Shown piece by piece: positions 43,450 to 52,384 of a DNA stretch of 64,000 nt. The notes beneath the pieces are model-generated. The model was not told the DNA's origin. It ran no database searches and saw nothing but the letters and a program-made list of their open reading frames with translations. Each line of letters starts with the position of its first letter. Position 1 is the stretch's first letter. A program made the position numbers and the translations under genes. This stretch comes from Schaalia vaccimaxillae DSM 15804 (GTDB lineage Bacteria; Actinomycetota; Actinomycetes; Actinomycetales; Actinomycetaceae), in contig NZ_ATUX01000011.1 of NCBI RefSeq assembly GCF_000420425.1, positions 1 through 64,000 of the forward strand. The letters run 5' to 3'.

Positions 43450-44577
43450 ATGAAGACCACGAAATTCATCGTCGGCGCGTCCGCCTTTGCGCTGGCCGCT
43501 GCAGGCCTGACAGCCTGCTCATCGGAGCGCACGGTCGACACCGGTTCAGCTGAATCTGGATCCACCGCCTCCACTTCGGACACCCTCGTCGGCATCGCAA
43601 TGCCGACCAAGTCCCTCGAGCGCTGGAATCGCGACGGCTCCCACCTCGAAAGCCTCCTCAAGGACGCCGGATACCAGACCTCCCTCCAGTACGCGGACAA
43701 CAAGGTCGATCAGCAGATCACCCAGATCGAAAACATGATCACCCAGGGCGCGGACGTCCTCGTTGTCGCCTCGATTGACGGTACCGCACTTGATCCGGTC
43801 CTGAGCAAGGCTGCTGCGCAGAAGATTCCGGTCATCGCATACGACCGTCTTCTCAACGAAACCGACGCAGTCGACTACTACGTCACCTTCGACAACTACA
43901 AGGTTGGCCAGATCCAGGGTGAGTTCATCAAGGAAAAGATTGGTGACCTCAAAGCTCCTATCTACCTCGAACCCTTTGCTGGATCTCCCGACGACAACAA
44001 CGCCCGATACTTCTTCTCCGGTGCGTGGGACGTTCTGCAGCCCCTCGTTCAAGACGGCACCCTCGAGGTTCGCTCGGGAAAGGCTCCCAAGAGCAATGAA
44101 GAGTGGCAGTCCATCGGCATCCTCGGCTGGGACTCCGCCGACGCACAGTCCGAAATGGAAAACCGTCTGAACTCCTTCTACACCGACGGTGAAAAGGTCG
44201 ACATCATCCTCTCCCCGAACGACTCCCTCGCGCTGGGTATCGCCCAGGCTCTCGAGGGCGCCGGTTACACACCTGGCGATGCCTACCCAGTCCTGACCGG
44301 CCAGGACTGCGACGCAGCCAACGTCAAGAATCTCCTTGCAGGCAAGCAGTCAATGTGTGTCTTTAAGAATACGGAAAAGCTTGGTGATCAGGTTGCCAAG
44401 ATGGTTGACCAGGTCGTTAAGGGTGAGGAACCCGAGATCAATGACACCGAGACCTATGACAACGGTCGTAAGGTTGTCCCGACCTACTTGCTGACCCCTG
44501 AGACGGTCACCGCTGATACCTACCAGAAGGTTCTCATCGATTCCGGCTACTACACCGCAGCCGACCTCGGTCTCTGA
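43450..44577 (+). CDS. chvE: Multiple-monosaccharide ABC transporter binding lipoprotein (ChvE-like)
   Basis: A 375-residue ChvE/XylF-type binding protein with signal and lipobox LTAC|SSE at about residue 24. Family segments are clear: LVGIAMPTKSLERWNRDG at the mature start, VASIDGTALDPVLSKA, and QSMCVFKNTEKLGDQVAKMV near the end. CAGGAGAA precedes the ATG at 43450. With the ATPase and permease that follow, it imports monosaccharides such as xylose, arabinose, glucose or galactose; the exact ligand is not readable. A strong stem-loop separates it from the ATPase. Confidence 0.92.
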   Translation: MKTTKFIVGASAFALAAAGLTACSSERTVDTGSAESGSTASTSDTLVGIAMPTKSLERWNRDGSHLESLLKDAGYQTSLQYADNKVDQQITQIENMITQGADVLVVASIDGTALDPVLSKAAAQKIPVIAYDRLLNETDAVDYYVTFDNYKVGQIQGEFIKEKIGDLKAPIYLEPFAGSPDDNNARYFFSGAWDVLQPLVQDGTLEVRSGKAPKSNEEWQSIGILGWDSADAQSEMENRLNSFYTDGEKVDIILSPNDSLALGIAQALEGAGYTPGDAYPVLTGQDCDAANVKNLLAGKQSMCVFKNTEKLGDQVAKMVDQVVKGEEPEINDTETYDNGRKVVPTYLLTPETVTADTYQKVLIDSGYYTAADLGL

Positions 44578-44595
44578 CATCTTCCAGTGACCACA

Positions 44596-44629
44596 GGGTT
44601 GGGGCGCCCAGTTATGGGCGCCCCAACCC
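44596..44629 (+). terminator. Strong stem-loop after the chvE-like gene
   Basis: GGGTTGGGGCGCCCA (44596-44610), loop GTTA, then its exact 15-bp complement (44615-44629). No T-run. It likely stabilises the binding-protein message and reduces read-through to the ATPase gene. Confidence 0.7.
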
Positions 44630-44659
44630 GAAGGCCGATCATTCGAGAAGGGGTGCTAG

Positions 44660-46201
44660 ATGGCACAGCAAGCGCAACCCCGGGTCATCCTTGAGATGGA
44701 CTCGATTACGAAGACATTCCCAGGCGTCAAAGCCCTCTCAGACGTCACCTTCGACATCCGAGAGAACGAAATTCACGCAATCTGCGGTGAAAACGGTGCA
44801 GGCAAATCGACTCTGATGAAAGTCCTCTCGGGCGTTCACCCGCACGGCTCATATACCGGCAGAATCGTCCTCGACGGCAAAGAAGCCACCTACAAGAACG
44901 TCAAGGAGTCTGAAAAAGACGGCATCGTCGTCATCCAGCAGGAGCTCGCGCTGAGCCCCTACCTGTCAATCGCAGAAAACATCTTCCTCGGGAACGAACG
45001 TAAGAAGCACGGTGTCATTGACTGGCACGAGACGAATGCACAGGCCAAAGCCCTCATGGACAAGGTTGGCCTGGATGAAAATCCAAACACAATTGTCTCC
45101 AACATTGGTGTTGGCAAGCAGCAGCTCGTTGAAATTGCCAAAGCACTAGGAAAGGACGTGCGCGTCCTCATCCTGGATGAACCCACTGCGGCACTTAACG
45201 ACGATGACTCCCAGCAACTCCTTGACCTTATTGTGGGGCTGAAAGAATCAGGAATTTCCTGCGTCATTATCAGCCACAAACTCTCTGAGATTCGTCAGAT
45301 TGCCGACCGCGTCACCGTCATTCGTGATGGTCAAACTATTGTCACTCATGAGATGCACGGCGACCTTGAGATCACCGAAAATCTGCTGATCAAAGACATG
45401 GTCGGACGCTCGATGGACAATCGCTTCCCCGAGCATGAGTCCCACATCGGAGAAGAAGTCATGCGCGTCGAAAACTGGGCTGTCACCAGTCCCGTTACCG
45501 GCAGGCGAGCCTTGCATGATGTCAGCTTCAATGTTCGTTCGGGGGAAATCGTTGGTATCGCGGGTCTAATGGGTGCTGGACGGACCGAACTTGCCATGAG
45601 CCTCTTCGGAAAGTCTTGGGGCACCTACGAACATGGAGACCTCTATCTCAAGGGAAAAAAGGTCGAACTCAACTCGGTTCGCGCGGCGATTGACGCTGGC
45701 CTCGCCTACGCATCCGAAGACCGCAAACGCTACGGACTCAATCTCATCGGCCCAATCAAGCACAACATGACGGCTGCGTCGATGAAACGCATCACCAAGG
45801 GTGGTGTTATCTCGGAGATCACCGAGTACGAACTCGCCGAGGATCAGCGCAAGAAAATGCGCACCAAAGCCAAGTCCGTAGACATCCCGGTTGGAACCCT
45901 ATCGGGTGGTAACCAGCAGAAGGTTGTTCTGGCAAAGTGGTTGCTCACTGAACCTGATGTTTTGATCCTTGATGAACCGACGCGAGGCATTGACGTTGGT
46001 GCCAAATATGAGATCTATCAGCTCATTAACGAGCTAGCTGACCAAGGCAAAGCCGTCGTCGTCATCTCTTCGGAGCTCGTGGAGCTTCTTGGTCTATGTG
46101 ACCGCATTTACACACTCAGCTTCGGACACATCACAGGCGAGGTTCCCAGAGCGGAAGCCACGCAGGAAGTGCTGATGTCCTACATGATGCAAGAGAACTG
46201 A
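44660..46201 (+). CDS. gguA: Multiple-monosaccharide ABC transporter ATPase (GguA/MmsA-like)
   Basis: A 513-residue tandem CUT2 ATPase. First half: Walker A ([14 protein letters not shown]), signature [15 protein letters not shown], Walker B ([12 protein letters not shown]). Second half: [28 protein letters not shown] and [14 protein letters not shown]. The pattern and neighbours match the GguA group that partners with ChvE. Ribosome site GAAGGGG. It ends 14 bp before the permease. Confidence 0.94.
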   Translation: MAQQAQPRVILEMDSITKTFPGVKALSDVTFDIRENEIHAICGENGAGKSTLMKVLSGVHPHGSYTGRIVLDGKEATYKNVKESEKDGIVVIQQELALSPYLSIAENIFLGNERKKHGVIDWHETNAQAKALMDKVGLDENPNTIVSNIGVGKQQLVEIAKALGKDVRVLILDEPTAALNDDDSQQLLDLIVGLKESGISCVIISHKLSEIRQIADRVTVIRDGQTIVTHEMHGDLEITENLLIKDMVGRSMDNRFPEHESHIGEEVMRVENWAVTSPVTGRRALHDVSFNVRSGEIVGIAGLMGAGRTELAMSLFGKSWGTYEHGDLYLKGKKVELNSVRAAIDAGLAYASEDRKRYGLNLIGPIKHNMTAASMKRITKGGVISEITEYELAEDQRKKMRTKAKSVDIPVGTLSGGNQQKVVLAKWLLTEPDVLILDEPTRGIDVGAKYEIYQLINELADQGKAVVVISSELVELLGLCDRIYTLSFGHITGEVPRAEATQEVLMSYMMQEN

Positions 46202-46215
46202 AGGAGAGACCTGCA

Positions 46216-47427
46216 GTGAGTACTCAAGAAATTGCCGCAGGCGAGAAGAAGCCCGCAGGGAAATCATCGTGGATGAAGCGTATTGACTTCGGTCAATACG
46301 GCATCATGCTGGCACTGGTTGTTGTCGTGATCTTCTTCCAAGTCATGACTCAGGGACGTCTGCTTCGCCCCGATAACGTTGCCTCGCTCATTCAACAGAA
46401 TGCGTACGTGATCATTATGGCGCTGGGTATGCTAATGATTATTGTTGCGGGACACATTGACCTGTCCGTTGGCTCGCTCATCGCATTCATCGGTGGTGTT
46501 CTTGGCATCGCGATGACTCAATGGAATATGCCGTGGCCGCTCGCTGTTCTCCTGGCCTTGGCTATTGGTGGTGTAGTGGGGGCCTGGCAGGGATTCTGGG
46601 TGGCCTTCGTGGGTATTCCAGGCTTCATTGTGACGTTGGCAGGCATGCTGCTCTTCCGAGGTCTGGCAATTGTCATCGTTCCTGGGACCATCGCGTCGCT
46701 GCCCTCTGGTTTCGTTAAAATTTCTAACGGTGGCATCCTCGGGCCGCTCGGGTTTGCGGGTGTCTATGATGTTTTCACACTGGTTATCGGACTGGTTTTG
46801 GCCGCGATTTTCGTGTTCTCGCAGTTCCGTTCGCGTCGCGCCCTGATTAAGCATGGTCTAGAACCTGAGCCCATGTGGTTGGCGCTGGCCAAGTCGGCAG
46901 TGATCGCAGGATTCATCGTCTTCTTCGCTTTCATCCTGTCTGGTGCCACGATTGGTTTGCCCTTTGTCCTCGTCATTTGCGGCGTTCTGGTGTTGATCTA
47001 CCAGTTTGTCCTGACCAAGACGACCTTTGGTCGGTACATCTACGCAGTTGGTGGTAACCGAGAAGCTGCGCGTCTGTCTGGTATTTCGGTCCGCTCCGTG
47101 AATTTCTGGATGTTCGTCAACATGGGGTTGCTTTCGGCAATTGGTGCCATCGTGACAACATCACGCGCTGGGGCGGCGGTTTCGGCAGCCGGCCAGAACT
47201 ACGAGCTCGATATCATCGCGGCGTGCTTCATTGGTGGTGCAGCAGTGTGGGGTGGCGTCGGTCGAATCTCCGGTACGATCATCGGTGCTCTCTTCATGGG
47301 TGTGCTCAACATGGGTCTGTCGATTATGTCTGTCGACTCAGCTTGGCAACAGGCCATTAAGGGTCTGGTGTTGCTGCTGGCGGTCACCTTCGACCAGATC
47401 AACAAGTCTCGTGCTTCGAAAGGTTAG
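46216..47427 (+). CDS. gguB: Multiple-monosaccharide ABC transporter permease (GguB/MmsB-like)
   Basis: A 403-residue CUT2 permease with about 10 membrane segments. Its length, the long internal loop near residue 210 and the motif YAVGGNREAARLSGISVRSVN match the GguB/XylH group rather than the shorter RbsC group. It starts with GTG at 46216 after AAGGAGAG. A near-ideal terminator follows 22 bp past its stop. Confidence 0.93.
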   Translation: MSTQEIAAGEKKPAGKSSWMKRIDFGQYGIMLALVVVVIFFQVMTQGRLLRPDNVASLIQQNAYVIIMALGMLMIIVAGHIDLSVGSLIAFIGGVLGIAMTQWNMPWPLAVLLALAIGGVVGAWQGFWVAFVGIPGFIVTLAGMLLFRGLAIVIVPGTIASLPSGFVKISNGGILGPLGFAGVYDVFTLVIGLVLAAIFVFSQFRSRRALIKHGLEPEPMWLALAKSAVIAGFIVFFAFILSGATIGLPFVLVICGVLVLIYQFVLTKTTFGRYIYAVGGNREAARLSGISVRSVNFWMFVNMGLLSAIGAIVTTSRAGAAVSAAGQNYELDIIAACFIGGAAVWGGVGRISGTIIGALFMGVLNMGLSIMSVDSAWQQAIKGLVLLLAVTFDQINKSRASKG

Positions 47428-47448
47428 CCGTCGGCTTGACTGACTCCG

Positions 47449-47483
47449 AATGCCCCCATCTGGCTCAGCCAGATGGGGGCATT
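47449..47483 (+). terminator. Terminator of the chvE-gguA-gguB operon
   Basis: AATGCCCCCATCTGGC (47449-47464), loop TCA, then its perfect 16-bp complement (47468-47483), then TGTGTTG. It closes the importer operon. Confidence 0.85.
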
Positions 47484-47564
47484 TGTGTTGATAGTGGTGT
47501 GGATTCCGGTTCTCAGACATATTGCTGACTCTGAAAGAGCGGGACTCAGTGGTTTCTGGCCCTT

Positions 47565-47700
47565 ACCCGCAAAAATAGACACAGTCGTTTGATAAGGCTG
47601 AAAGCCCTATTTTTATTTGTGCAGGTCAGGCTGAAGTCGCTCTTTTTCTTGCTTGGCTTGAGGGTCGCCAAAGTCGACGACTGTGTCTATTTTTGCGGGT
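47565..47700. mobile_element. 136-bp MITE-like element, copy A
   Basis: A non-coding element whose ends are perfect inverted repeats of 24 bp (ACCCGCAAAAATAGAC... and its complement), extendable by one T/A pair outward. It has no room for a transposase. A second copy of the same 136-bp length lies at 52102-52237 with roughly 85-90% identity by eye. No clear target duplication is visible. Copies A and B stand on both sides of the large GH3 gene in the same orientation. Confidence 0.75.
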
Positions 47701-47747
47701 AAACCTGTAGAGAGCCAAGGATCGAGGGGACCCGACTCTGAACTTGG

Positions 47748-47779
47748 GCGTCCCTCGTGAGAAAGATGGGCGTCCCTCG
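47748..47779. repeat. 22-bp-period GCGTCCCTCG array, locus 2
   Basis: Cores begin at 47748 and 47770, spacing exactly 22 bp, with spacer TGAGAAAGATGG. It begins 47 bp after the end of MITE-like copy A, the same distance as at locus 3. The remaining 47780-47850 shows nothing I can call. Confidence 0.85.
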
Positions 47780-47850
47780 GGAAGAGAAGTTAGGGGAAAA
47801 TGCTTACTCGTAAAGTCGTTGACGGACATTTGAAGCGTGTTCTGGGCTTG

Positions 47851-47892
47851 CAACTAAATTAGTTGACGTTCAAAACAAAACTAATTTATGGG
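47851..47892 (+). promoter_or_regulatory. Possible promoter and operator of the wall-anchored GH3
   Basis: CAACTAAATTAGTTG (47851-47865) is a perfect inverted repeat with 7-bp arms. It overlaps a -35-like TTGACG (47863-47868); TATGGG (47887-47892) stands 18 bp downstream. The arms match the ACTAA/TTAGT sites at 2686 and 43152. Confidence 0.5.
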
Positions 47893-47979
47893 ATGGCGTA
47901 TGCATCGCTACCCTCCCCATGAGCCCGATTTCACTGTCGAAAAACGAGCTCGATTCCAATGCACAGCGACTGAAAGCGA

Positions 47980-50900
47980 ATGACGATGAAGTCCACTCGT
48001 AGTCGACGGCGAACCCGTGCAGCGGCCGTATCTGGCGCTGTACTCCTGACGTTTGCCCTGACCACACCCGCCGTACTTGCGGCGGAAACGAATACGCCAG
48101 GCGCCATCAATGCAGCCTCCGAGCTGCCCGCCTACAAGAACACAGCTCTCCCCTTCGAGGTCCGTGCAGCCGACCTCGTGTCACGTATGACGCGAGCCGA
48201 AAAGATCGAACAATTCCGCGCAGAACGCCAGCAGAACTCGACGATTGCGCCTGCAATTGATCGGCTTGGAGTTCCTGCATACAACTACTGGAACGAAGCG
48301 CTTCACGGCATCGCTCGCGCCGACGAAAGCAATAAAGGCCTCAACAACGGTGGCGAAGCAACGGAGTTCCCCACGGGTCTAGGAATCGCTGCCACGTGGA
48401 ACCCTGACCTCGTCAAAGCCATGGCGTCAGCAGCGTCAGACGAAGCACGTGCCATGCACAATTTTGAATCAGCAGGTGTCGCCGCCGCGCATAAAGGCCT
48501 GACCTACTGGTCGCCCACCATCAATATGCTCAAAGATCCCCGTTGGGGCCGAGCAGAAGAGACCTACGGTGAAGACCCCTTCCTGACCTCCGTCATCGGC
48601 GGCCAGTTCGTCGACGGTCTGCAAGGAGATCACGAAACCTACCTCAAGACCGCAGCAACCCCCAAGCACTACCTGGCTAACAGCTCGGAAACCAACCGTC
48701 ACACCGGTTCTTCAAACCTCACCGAGGCTGAACTGCGCGAGTACTACACGCCCGCCTTTGCCGACCTCGTCGGCAAGCACGGAGCTGGCTCCCTCATGAC
48801 CTCCTACAACGCCGTCAACGGAACCCCCGTGTCGGCCTCGAAGGAATACGTTGAAACGCTCGCCCGCCGCACCTTCGGCTTCAACGGCACCGTCACCTCA
48901 GACTGCGACGCCGTCCGCGACGTCTGGCAGCCTCAGAACCACAACTGGGGCCCCGACGGCACACCGCTGACCGCACCGCAGGCCGTCGCATGGACCCTCA
49001 AGACAGGCGTCGACCTGGACTGCATGGATGGTGACTACCCCAAGTACCTCGAGACCTCCTTCCAAGAAGGCAACGTCACCGAGGCCGACATGGAAGCCTC
49101 CCTCGTCCGAACCTTCACCATCCGCATGCGCACAGGTGAATTCGACGGAGCAGGTGCCACGCCATGGGACAACTACACCCTCGACTCCGAGATCTCGGCA
49201 GACGACCATCTCGCCACATCCCGCCAGATGAGCGACGAGGCCGCCGTCCTGCTGCGCAACGAGCAGATGGAAACGGGCAGCAAGCTGCTCCCCTTCGACG
49301 CCACCAAGACCGACAGCGTCGTCGTTGTAGGACCGCTTGCCACCACTGAGGTGCACGGTGACTACTCGCCCAGCGCCATCGCTGAGCGTTCGAACGCCCT
49401 CCAGGGAATCGAAAAGGCTGTTGCCGCTGCGAACCCCAACGCCAAGGTCACCTACATTCCTGGGATGAACAAGAGCGGCCTGGAGAACAAGCGCAAGCCT
49501 CAGATCGGTGCGAGTGTCGAAGGCTCGCCCGCCGCGGTGCGCTTCCTCGACGCTGCCGGTAATGAGCTCGGCCGTGTCGCCCCCGAAACAATCCTGCGCA
49601 ACGAAAGCTACTCCGGATGGCGGTCCATCCAGCCGTGGTGGCCCATCACCGATCGCCTCGTCACCCAGGGAGCCTGGGGCGGATGGTTCTCCGTGACCAC
49701 CAACGTGCCCGAAGGCACCGCCCACGTCGAGGTCGTCCAGCAGGGCGCCGACACCACCCTCGAAGAAGGCCGCTTCGATATTCGAATCGGCGCCAAGAAC
49801 GCTGAAGCCATTGGCTCCGTTGAAGCACTCGGTAGCACCGCCTCCACCGACTACACCGGTCCCACCGGCGAGCAGACCATCTTCTTCACCTACGAGAACG
49901 ACTCCTTCGTGCCTCTGCTGAGCGAAGAAGAACAGCAAACCATCGAGAATGCTGACGCTGTCGTCGCCTATGTTGGCACCATCGCGGGCAACAACTCTAC
50001 CTACCCGCTCATCGAAGGCAACCCCTCCGACTCCTCCGAGGACGAAGACCGGGATAACATCGACCTGCCTCGTGGCCAGGACAAACTCATCAACACCGTG
50101 TCGGAAATGAACCCGAACACCGTTGCATGGATCCAAGCCATTAGCCAGATCGACGTCGAATCCTTCAAGGACTCAGTGGCCGGCCTCGTGTGGACCACCT
50201 ACAACGGCATGTACCAGGGCGACACCGTTGGCCGCGTGCTCTTCGGCCAGGCCAACCCGTCAGCCAAGCTGCCGTTCACCCAGTACAGCGATATCGACCA
50301 GCTGGCCGATCCTCGCAACTACACCATGACCCCGACCGACGGGCTTCTGGGCCGCAGCTACCAGTACTTCACTGGCGACGTGACCTACCCCTTCGGCTTC
50401 GGCCTGTCCTACTCGACCTTCGAGTACTCCAACCTTGCACTGGCGTCGACCTCGGTTGATGTCAATGGTGAGCTAACCGCAACAGTTGATGTCACCAACA
50501 CCTCCGATGTTGATGGCGCTGAGGTTGTCCAGCTCTACGTGTCCTCGCCGTCGGCGGCAGACCCGTATCGCCCTGACTCCCAGCTCAAGGCCTTCAAGAA
50601 GGTCAACATTGCAGCTGGTGCCACTGAAAAGGTCGAGCTCAAGGTCAAGGCCTCCGACCTGTGGTTCTGGGATACTGACAACGCGCGCAAGACCTACGAG
50701 AATGGCACTTGGCAGATCTGGGTGGGCCCGTCCTCGGCAAAGGACACCGCCCTGGCTAGCTCCTTCGAGCTGACCGGCTCGCTGACCCCTGCTATCGGAG
50801 TTGTTGCAGTCGTTCCCGACGGCGTTGCACTCAACACCGCGGTCAAGGGCAACGCGATCCACGCGAACCTGTCTGCTACACGCAACGATGATTCCTTCTA

Positions 50901-51936
50901 CGACCTGTCTGATCCTGCGGTCAAGGTGACCTACACGTCGTCTGATCCCAAGATTGCCGTTGTTGATGCGCAGGGTACTGTCACTCCGGTTGCTGAGGGC
51001 GTCGCCCAGATCACCGCAACTGTTGCTGCTGACGGCACTGAGAAGTCCGCAACCTTCCCGGTGATCGTTCGTAACGGAGCCGTGACCGACGGTGACGTGA
51101 CAATCAACGATTTCCTCGTCGACTTTGCTGACCAGGAGATCTTGGTTGAGGACGCTCAGAAGGGTGTTCGCCTGAACGCTGAGCTGACTCCTTCGGGTAA
51201 CAAGGTGGCCTACACCTACCGTGTTGCTCTCAACGAGGAAAACAGCGCTGGGGCGACGGTGACCGCTGACGGCATTCTGACGGCGTCAAAGCCTGGAACT
51301 GTTCGTGTCACAGTGCTGGCTGACTCCGAAGGGATGTTCTACTCGCACACCGCGACCGTCAAGGTTGTGGAGAAGAAGACCGAGCCGGTTGTTCCGCCGG
51401 TAGATGACGATGACAGTGACAAGCCTGGCGATGACTCCGATGTCACATACCAGCCGGCCGTTGTCGTTGATGACGAGGTTGTGGTCCATGGTCAGAAGAT
51501 CACGATCACTGGCTCCGGTTTTGTCGCGGACAAGCAGATTGATGCGACTTTCCATTCTGATCCTGTCACGATTGGAAGCGCCCAGGCTGACGGCAAGGGA
51601 GGCGTGGTTTTCACCTTCACGATTCCTGAGAACGCCGAGCTTGGTGCTCACGAGATTCGTCTGGTTCAGCCGGAAAGTGGTTTGACTGCAAAGGTCGACC
51701 TTCAGGTGGTGCGTGCAGATGATCCAGCTGCCTCCGATGACAAGCTGGACAAGTCTGATAAGGCGGATAAGTCCGACAGCAAGGGACAGTCCGGTAAGGC
51801 TGGCAAGTCGGGCAAGGGTAAAGGAAAGGGCTTGGCAGTAACCGGTGCAAATGCTTCGGCTGTGCTGCTCGTTTCCTTCCTTCTCTCCGCTGTTGGTCTA
51901 GGTGCTGTTGCTCTGCGGCGTCGCCTACGTGACTGA
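47980..51936 (+). CDS. Large secreted, wall-anchored GH3 beta-xylosidase/beta-glucosidase
   Basis: A 1318-residue exported enzyme. Signal peptide about 1-35 (RSRRRTR, hydrophobic core, VLA|AE). GH3 N-terminal barrel about 45-370 with KHYLANSSE and nucleophile Asp308 in VTSDCDAV; GH3 C-terminal domain about 400-830 with an extra, unassigned beta-rich insert near 505-620; FnIII-like domain about 845-930; two Ig-like (Big_2-type) domains about 945-1140; a TIG-like module about 1157-1240 shared with the GH10 at 17949; a Lys/Ser/Gly-rich linker; LAVTG at 1285, a hydrophobic span and RRRLRD. No good ribosome site stands before ATG 47980 or 47986. The WNEALHGIARAD motif favours the beta-xylosidase branch. 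It is flanked by two MITE-like elements. Confidence 0.93.
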   Translation: MTMKSTRSRRRTRAAAVSGAVLLTFALTTPAVLAAETNTPGAINAASELPAYKNTALPFEVRAADLVSRMTRAEKIEQFRAERQQNSTIAPAIDRLGVPAYNYWNEALHGIARADESNKGLNNGGEATEFPTGLGIAATWNPDLVKAMASAASDEARAMHNFESAGVAAAHKGLTYWSPTINMLKDPRWGRAEETYGEDPFLTSVIGGQFVDGLQGDHETYLKTAATPKHYLANSSETNRHTGSSNLTEAELREYYTPAFADLVGKHGAGSLMTSYNAVNGTPVSASKEYVETLARRTFGFNGTVTSDCDAVRDVWQPQNHNWGPDGTPLTAPQAVAWTLKTGVDLDCMDGDYPKYLETSFQEGNVTEADMEASLVRTFTIRMRTGEFDGAGATPWDNYTLDSEISADDHLATSRQMSDEAAVLLRNEQMETGSKLLPFDATKTDSVVVVGPLATTEVHGDYSPSAIAERSNALQGIEKAVAAANPNAKVTYIPGMNKSGLENKRKPQIGASVEGSPAAVRFLDAAGNELGRVAPETILRNESYSGWRSIQPWWPITDRLVTQGAWGGWFSVTTNVPEGTAHVEVVQQGADTTLEEGRFDIRIGAKNAEAIGSVEALGSTASTDYTGPTGEQTIFFTYENDSFVPLLSEEEQQTIENADAVVAYVGTIAGNNSTYPLIEGNPSDSSEDEDRDNIDLPRGQDKLINTVSEMNPNTVAWIQAISQIDVESFKDSVAGLVWTTYNGMYQGDTVGRVLFGQANPSAKLPFTQYSDIDQLADPRNYTMTPTDGLLGRSYQYFTGDVTYPFGFGLSYSTFEYSNLALASTSVDVNGELTATVDVTNTSDVDGAEVVQLYVSSPSAADPYRPDSQLKAFKKVNIAAGATEKVELKVKASDLWFWDTDNARKTYENGTWQIWVGPSSAKDTALASSFELTGSLTPAIGVVAVVPDGVALNTAVKGNAIHANLSATRNDDSFYDLSDPAVKVTYTSSDPKIAVVDAQGTVTPVAEGVAQITATVAADGTEKSATFPVIVRNGAVTDGDVTINDFLVDFADQEILVEDAQKGVRLNAELTPSGNKVAYTYRVALNEENSAGATVTADGILTASKPGTVRVTVLADSEGMFYSHTATVKVVEKKTEPVVPPVDDDDSDKPGDDSDVTYQPAVVVDDEVVVHGQKITITGSGFVADKQIDATFHSDPVTIGSAQADGKGGVVFTFTIPENAELGAHEIRLVQPESGLTAKVDLQVVRADDPAASDDKLDKSDKADKSDSKGQSGKAGKSGKGKGKGLAVTGANASAVLLVSFLLSAVGLGAVALRRRLRD

Positions 51937-52006
51937 CCGGTGTACGCCACTCAGTCAGAGCTGATGATCCAAATAAGGTGATAGCTCTGAAATTGAGTCA
52001 CTGACA

Positions 52007-52048
52007 ATCGGGCTCTTGACCTCCGATTCCGGAGGCCAGGAGCCCGAT
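52007..52048 (+). terminator. Terminator of the wall-anchored GH3
   Basis: ATCGGGCTC...CCTCCG (52007-52025) pairs with CGGAGG...GAGCCCGAT (52030-52048), with a small internal loop, followed by CTGTTGTTGG. Confidence 0.7.
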
Positions 52049-52101
52049 CTGTTGTTGGAGAAGATCGTGGCTGCCTTAAAACGGGCAGGCTGGTCTTTAT
52101 G

Positions 52102-52237
52102 ACCCACAAAAATAGACACAGTCGTTTGACAAGGCTGAAAGCGCTATTTGTATTTATACAGGTCAGACCGAAGTTGCTTTTAATCTTGCTTGGCTTGTGA
52201 ATCGCCAAAACCAACGACTGTGTCTAATTTTGCGGGT
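52102..52237. mobile_element. 136-bp MITE-like element, copy B
   Basis: The second copy of the element at 47565-47700, equal in length and orientation. The inverted ends (ACCCACAAAAATAGAC... and complement) carry a few mismatches here, so copy A is the better preserved. It has no coding capacity. Confidence 0.75.
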
Positions 52238-52284
52238 GAACCTGTATAGAGCCGATACCCCAATGGGTGCAGGACTGAACTTGT

Positions 52285-52360
52285 GCGTCCTTCGCGGGGG
52301 TTTTGTGCGTCCTTCGGCAGACTTTTGTGCGTCCCTCGAGAGAAAGATGGGCGTCCTTCG
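52285..52360. repeat. 22-bp-period GCGTCCYTCG array, locus 3
   Basis: Cores begin at 52285, 52307, 52329 and 52351: four units at exactly 22 bp. Three read GCGTCCTTCG and one GCGTCCCTCG. The array starts 47 bp after MITE-like copy B, as at locus 2. It lies between the convergent GH3 and epimerase genes. Confidence 0.88.
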
Positions 52361-52384
52361 GGGGCAAGCAAAGGGGGCCGGGAC

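Noticed and set aside
48898-50136. A 412-codon minus-strand frame inside the wall-anchored GH3
   Set aside because: Gly/Val-rich antisense translation with no recognisable fold.
52285-52360. The 22-bp repeats as a CRISPR array
   Set aside because: Units are too short, the conserved core is only 10 bp, spacers are 12 bp and partly shared between loci, and no cas gene is present.
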